Source: Enterobacterales bacterium (lineage in GTDB: Bacteria > Pseudomonadota > Gammaproteobacteria > Enterobacterales > Enterobacteriaceae). Taken from it: 35,569 bases of DNA. Each line of letters begins with the position of its first letter. Position 1 is the first letter of the stretch. Shown in pieces: positions 33,995 to 35,569 of the stretch. A program made the translations under genes and the position numbers. The notes under the pieces were generated by a model that was given only the letters and a program-made list of their open reading frames with translations, was not told the DNA's origin and made no database searches. The stretch lies in the NCBI GenBank assembly GCA_015654925.1, contig JAATFX010000031.1, positions 1 through 35,569 on the forward strand, in the 5' to 3' direction.

Positions 33995-34255
33995 TTAATT
34001 ATTAGGTGGGGAACTTTTCTTTTTTTTTGTCGTTATTTTTATTAAAAACCAAGAGCCTATACCTAAAGGGATACCGGCCGAAAAACCAGCCTTTAATGAG
34101 TACCAAAAATCAGTCCATAAAAAATAAAAATCGCCCCGAGTAAAATAAAAAACGACAGCTATCACTAATCTTGTTATAAAAATCATGGAAAACAACATAA
34201 CTATAAAAGATATCGTTAGTAGAAATATTAACTTGGCGTGATTTTTAAGAGTCAT
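33995..34255 (-). CDS. Module B: candidate CDI immunity protein, two membrane helices
   Basis: An 86-residue protein with a long hydrophobic segment at about 8-36 and a second at about 54-73, the latter containing SLKAGFSAGIPLGIGSWF, and a basic tail (KKKK). The start overlaps the last 11 nt of the module B toxin gene, giving tight translational coupling, as is usual for cdiA-CT/cdiI pairs. Its similarity in plan to the module A partner and its membrane nature suggest that it blocks a membrane-acting toxin in cis. No database match can be stated. Confidence 0.7.
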   Translation of the reverse strand: MTLKNHAKLIFLLTISFIVMLFSMIFITRLVIAVVFYFTRGDFYFLWTDFWYSLKAGFSAGIPLGIGSWFLIKITTKKKKSSPPNN

Positions 34256-34897
34256 CCTTCTTACTCATTTGTTGCTGTAACGCCGCTCCCGTAGCCTCAT
34301 TTATAACTGAGCCCCCAACGGCACCCACAGCTTCTGAAACTGTCTGACTAGCAATAGGTGCTAGCTTATCTGCTATAACCTTCCCCTCTACTGCTCCTGT
34401 AAAAGTCCCCAACCCGGTCCCTATCATCGGCCCCACCGGACTTTCATCCTTAATCGAGCTACCCAGATACGCGCCGCCGATATTAATCGCTTCTTGCGCC
34501 ACGATCCCCCTACCTTGTGTAACCGCGCCGGTGCCGACAGCGATCAACGCATCGGTAAGCTGAACGGCTTATCACCCTTGGTCATCGACTGCACACCGGT
34601 GTTCGCCACGCCACCAATAACGCCGCCGGTTACCACGGCGGCTGTGCCTACCGCTGCTCCTGGCCCCATCGTCACCACACCGCTAAGCATATTGCCCCAC
34701 TGTGTTAATAATTCCGTGGCGGGCTGCTGTCCCGGCAAATCCCCTTTGCTGAGACGTAGTGCGGCGGCCGCTTTGTCTGCATCAGACATGGGATTAAGAA
34801 TATTGCCATCTTCATCCGGCAGGTTGGTATTCACCTCCAGCGAACCATGGGCGTTGATAATGCTCTCCATACCCTGGCCGAGGAAGTTATTCTCCAC
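34245..34897 (-). pseudogene. Module B: orphan CdiA C-terminal toxin region, frameshifted
   Basis: The frame opens at GTG of VENN (34897) and reads VENNFLGQGMESIINAH, LRLSKGDLPGQQPATELLTQW and KGDKPFSL before running into a stop at 34544. The second half continues in another frame from TDALIAVGTGAVTQG to a KKDDS end at 34245. Restoring one T in AGCTT (rev. of 34554-34561) gives an unbroken KPFSFTDALIA, so a single-base deletion is the simplest explanation. The C-terminal part is Gly/Ala-rich like module A. An in-frame stop four codons upstream of VENN shows that it is an orphan module with no filament. Confidence 0.75.
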
Positions 34898-34943
34898 ATC
34901 AATTTTCTAATAAATAGCGGTATAGGGCGCAGAACACATGGTT

Positions 34944-35165
34944 CTACTTGTAAAACTCAAAACGATACAGAATCCAAAGGCAAGCACTGCCAAATAAACC
35001 AAGGTATAAAGATAAGATTAAAATATTTTTAATCTTATCGGAGAAAAATATATTTTCATCCAATACAATCCACTGACACAAAACAATCGTAGTGAATGAT
35101 ATAAAAGACATAATCCCGAATAAATAAATATATGCAATAAATTGCCTTGCAATGATATTCATCAT
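34944..35165 (-). CDS. Module C: candidate CDI immunity protein, two membrane helices
   Basis: A 73-residue protein with hydrophobic helices at about 9-33 and 46-68. Its ATG overlaps the TGA stop of the module C toxin (ATGA), the expected coupling of a toxin/immunity pair. The sequence is unlike the other two partners apart from size, two helices and position. It probably sits in the inner membrane and protects against the module C toxin; this is inferred from synteny. About 46 nt separate it from the VENN start of module B. Confidence 0.6.
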   Translation of the reverse strand: MMNIIARQFIAYIYLFGIMSFISFTTIVLCQWIVLDENIFFSDKIKNILILSLYLGLFGSACLWILYRFEFYK

Positions 35166-35428
35166 TTCTTATCTCTTTTATTTATATCAATAAATCCTGC
35201 GCTTACGCTCTCAGTACCTATAGCTCCGGTAAATCCACCAACGACACCAGGAACAGGGCTTATACTAACTTCTTTTAAGAGAAATCCCGGGCCAAAGGTC
35301 GTCTCGGAGTATTTCAAGGCATTTTTACTAGCTTCCATGCCAAAATGCTCTTTGACGAGTTTTGCTTCCCATGGTCGAGTTATAGCCGTACCCGCACCAA
35401 ACCCCACAGCGGTTCCCAACGCTGCCCC
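35162..35428 (-). pseudogene. Module C: orphan CdiA C-terminal toxin, 5' end lost to IS3
   Basis: About 88 codons of the toxin end remain, from GAALGTAVGFGAGTAITRP through LKYSETTFGPGFLLKEVSIS to an INKRDKK end. LKYSE, KEVSISPVPGV and TGAIGTESVS line up loosely with LKYTE, KEMSPSKIPGV and SAATEIGT of the module A toxin. VENN and the entry domain are missing. The upstream sequence changes at about 35429 into an IS3-type end, so insertion there probably removed or displaced the rest. Confidence 0.65.
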
Positions 35429-35569
35429 GGTAATCCTCCCATTTTTAACGGAGGCGATAAGTAGAATCAGGTCATGCGTTGAATATGCTGCATCGGCGTG
35501 TAGCCATTCAATGCCATATTCGGACGCTCGTGATTATAAAACCATTGCCAGCGTGTGGCATAGTCCTGC
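35429..35569 (-). mobile_element. IS3-family element, one end only
   Basis: The right edge holds the end of an IS3-type transposase and its terminal sequence. The likely inverted repeat starts with GGTAATCCTCC at about 35429. It contains a small CCTCC/GGAGG stem before the transposase stop. The rest of the element lies outside the window. Confidence 0.7.
35472..35569 (-). CDS. IS3-family transposase OrfB, C-terminal end
   Basis: Thirty-two codons read QDYATRWQWFYNHERPNMAL, then NGYTPMQHIQRMT and a TGA at 35472-35474. YNHERPNMAL-GYTP is the conserved tail of the DDE integrase-type OrfB of IS3 elements. The gene continues beyond the window edge. Confidence 0.88.

Noticed and set aside
34544..34561. 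Programmed frameshift in the module B toxin
   Set aside because: There is no slippery heptamer or clear downstream structure; a one-base deletion explains it more simply.
1..35569. CRISPR array, tRNA or rRNA genes
   Set aside because: No regularly spaced direct repeats, cloverleaf sequences or rRNA segments were seen on either strand.

Overview
The window looks like chromosomal DNA of a motile member of the Enterobacterales. It carries close relatives of EmtA and YeeO, an FtrA-type regulator, a hexitol-type phosphotransferase operon, a chemoreceptor ending in the NWETF adaptation pentapeptide, and an almost perfect sigma-28 flagellar promoter in front of that receptor. A Pectobacteriaceae- or Sodalis-like host is a guess; no rRNA or tRNA gene is present to settle it.

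Layout, left to right. (1) 1-2.5 kb: a LysR regulator cut by the window edge faces a glutathione S-transferase and a flavin-reductase-like protein. (2) 2.5-8 kb: a DeoR-type repressor faces a five-gene sugar-alcohol operon (PTS IIA, ribulose-phosphate-type 3-epimerase, SIS-domain isomerase, sorbitol-6-phosphate-dehydrogenase-like SDR, PTS IICB), closed by a strong hairpin terminator. (3) 8-19.5 kb: single-gene units, several of them a regulator paired head to head with an enzyme or exporter: SDR/AraC, FAH-family hydrolase, YeeO, EmtA, a ProC-like reductase, EamA exporter/FtrA, LysR/PRISE reductase, D-2-hydroxyacid dehydrogenase. (4) 19.7-23.5 kb: two chemoreceptors, one canonical and one with an eroded signalling tip. 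(5) 23.7-24.2 kb: an unrecognised reading frame that may be a fragment. (6) 24.4-29.9 kb: a redox cluster (aldo/keto reductase, DUF6506, SDR, two LysR regulators, quinone-oxidoreductase-like MDR) that may have arrived by transfer. (7) 30.3-31.1 kb: a ParDE toxin-antitoxin pair with a perfect 13-bp dyad operator, beside gene relics.

(8) 31.2-35.6 kb is the most interesting part. An IS66-family element, cut off inside tnpB, abuts a leftward array of three orphan CdiA C-terminal toxin modules, each followed by a small two-helix membrane protein that is the likely immunity partner. Two toxin modules begin exactly at a VENN boundary without a start of their own. The third is cut by an IS3-family element at the right edge. 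The three toxins look like divergent members of one glycine/alanine-rich, probably membrane-active family. Each module appears to carry one lesion: a 1-nt frameshift in toxin B, a probable 1-nt frameshift at the start of immunity A, and IS truncation of toxin C. The parent cdiBA locus would be expected beyond the right edge.

The repeated plan of regulator facing oxidoreductase or exporter (seven pairs) suggests a region specialised in substrate-induced uptake, redox conversion and detoxification of small molecules.
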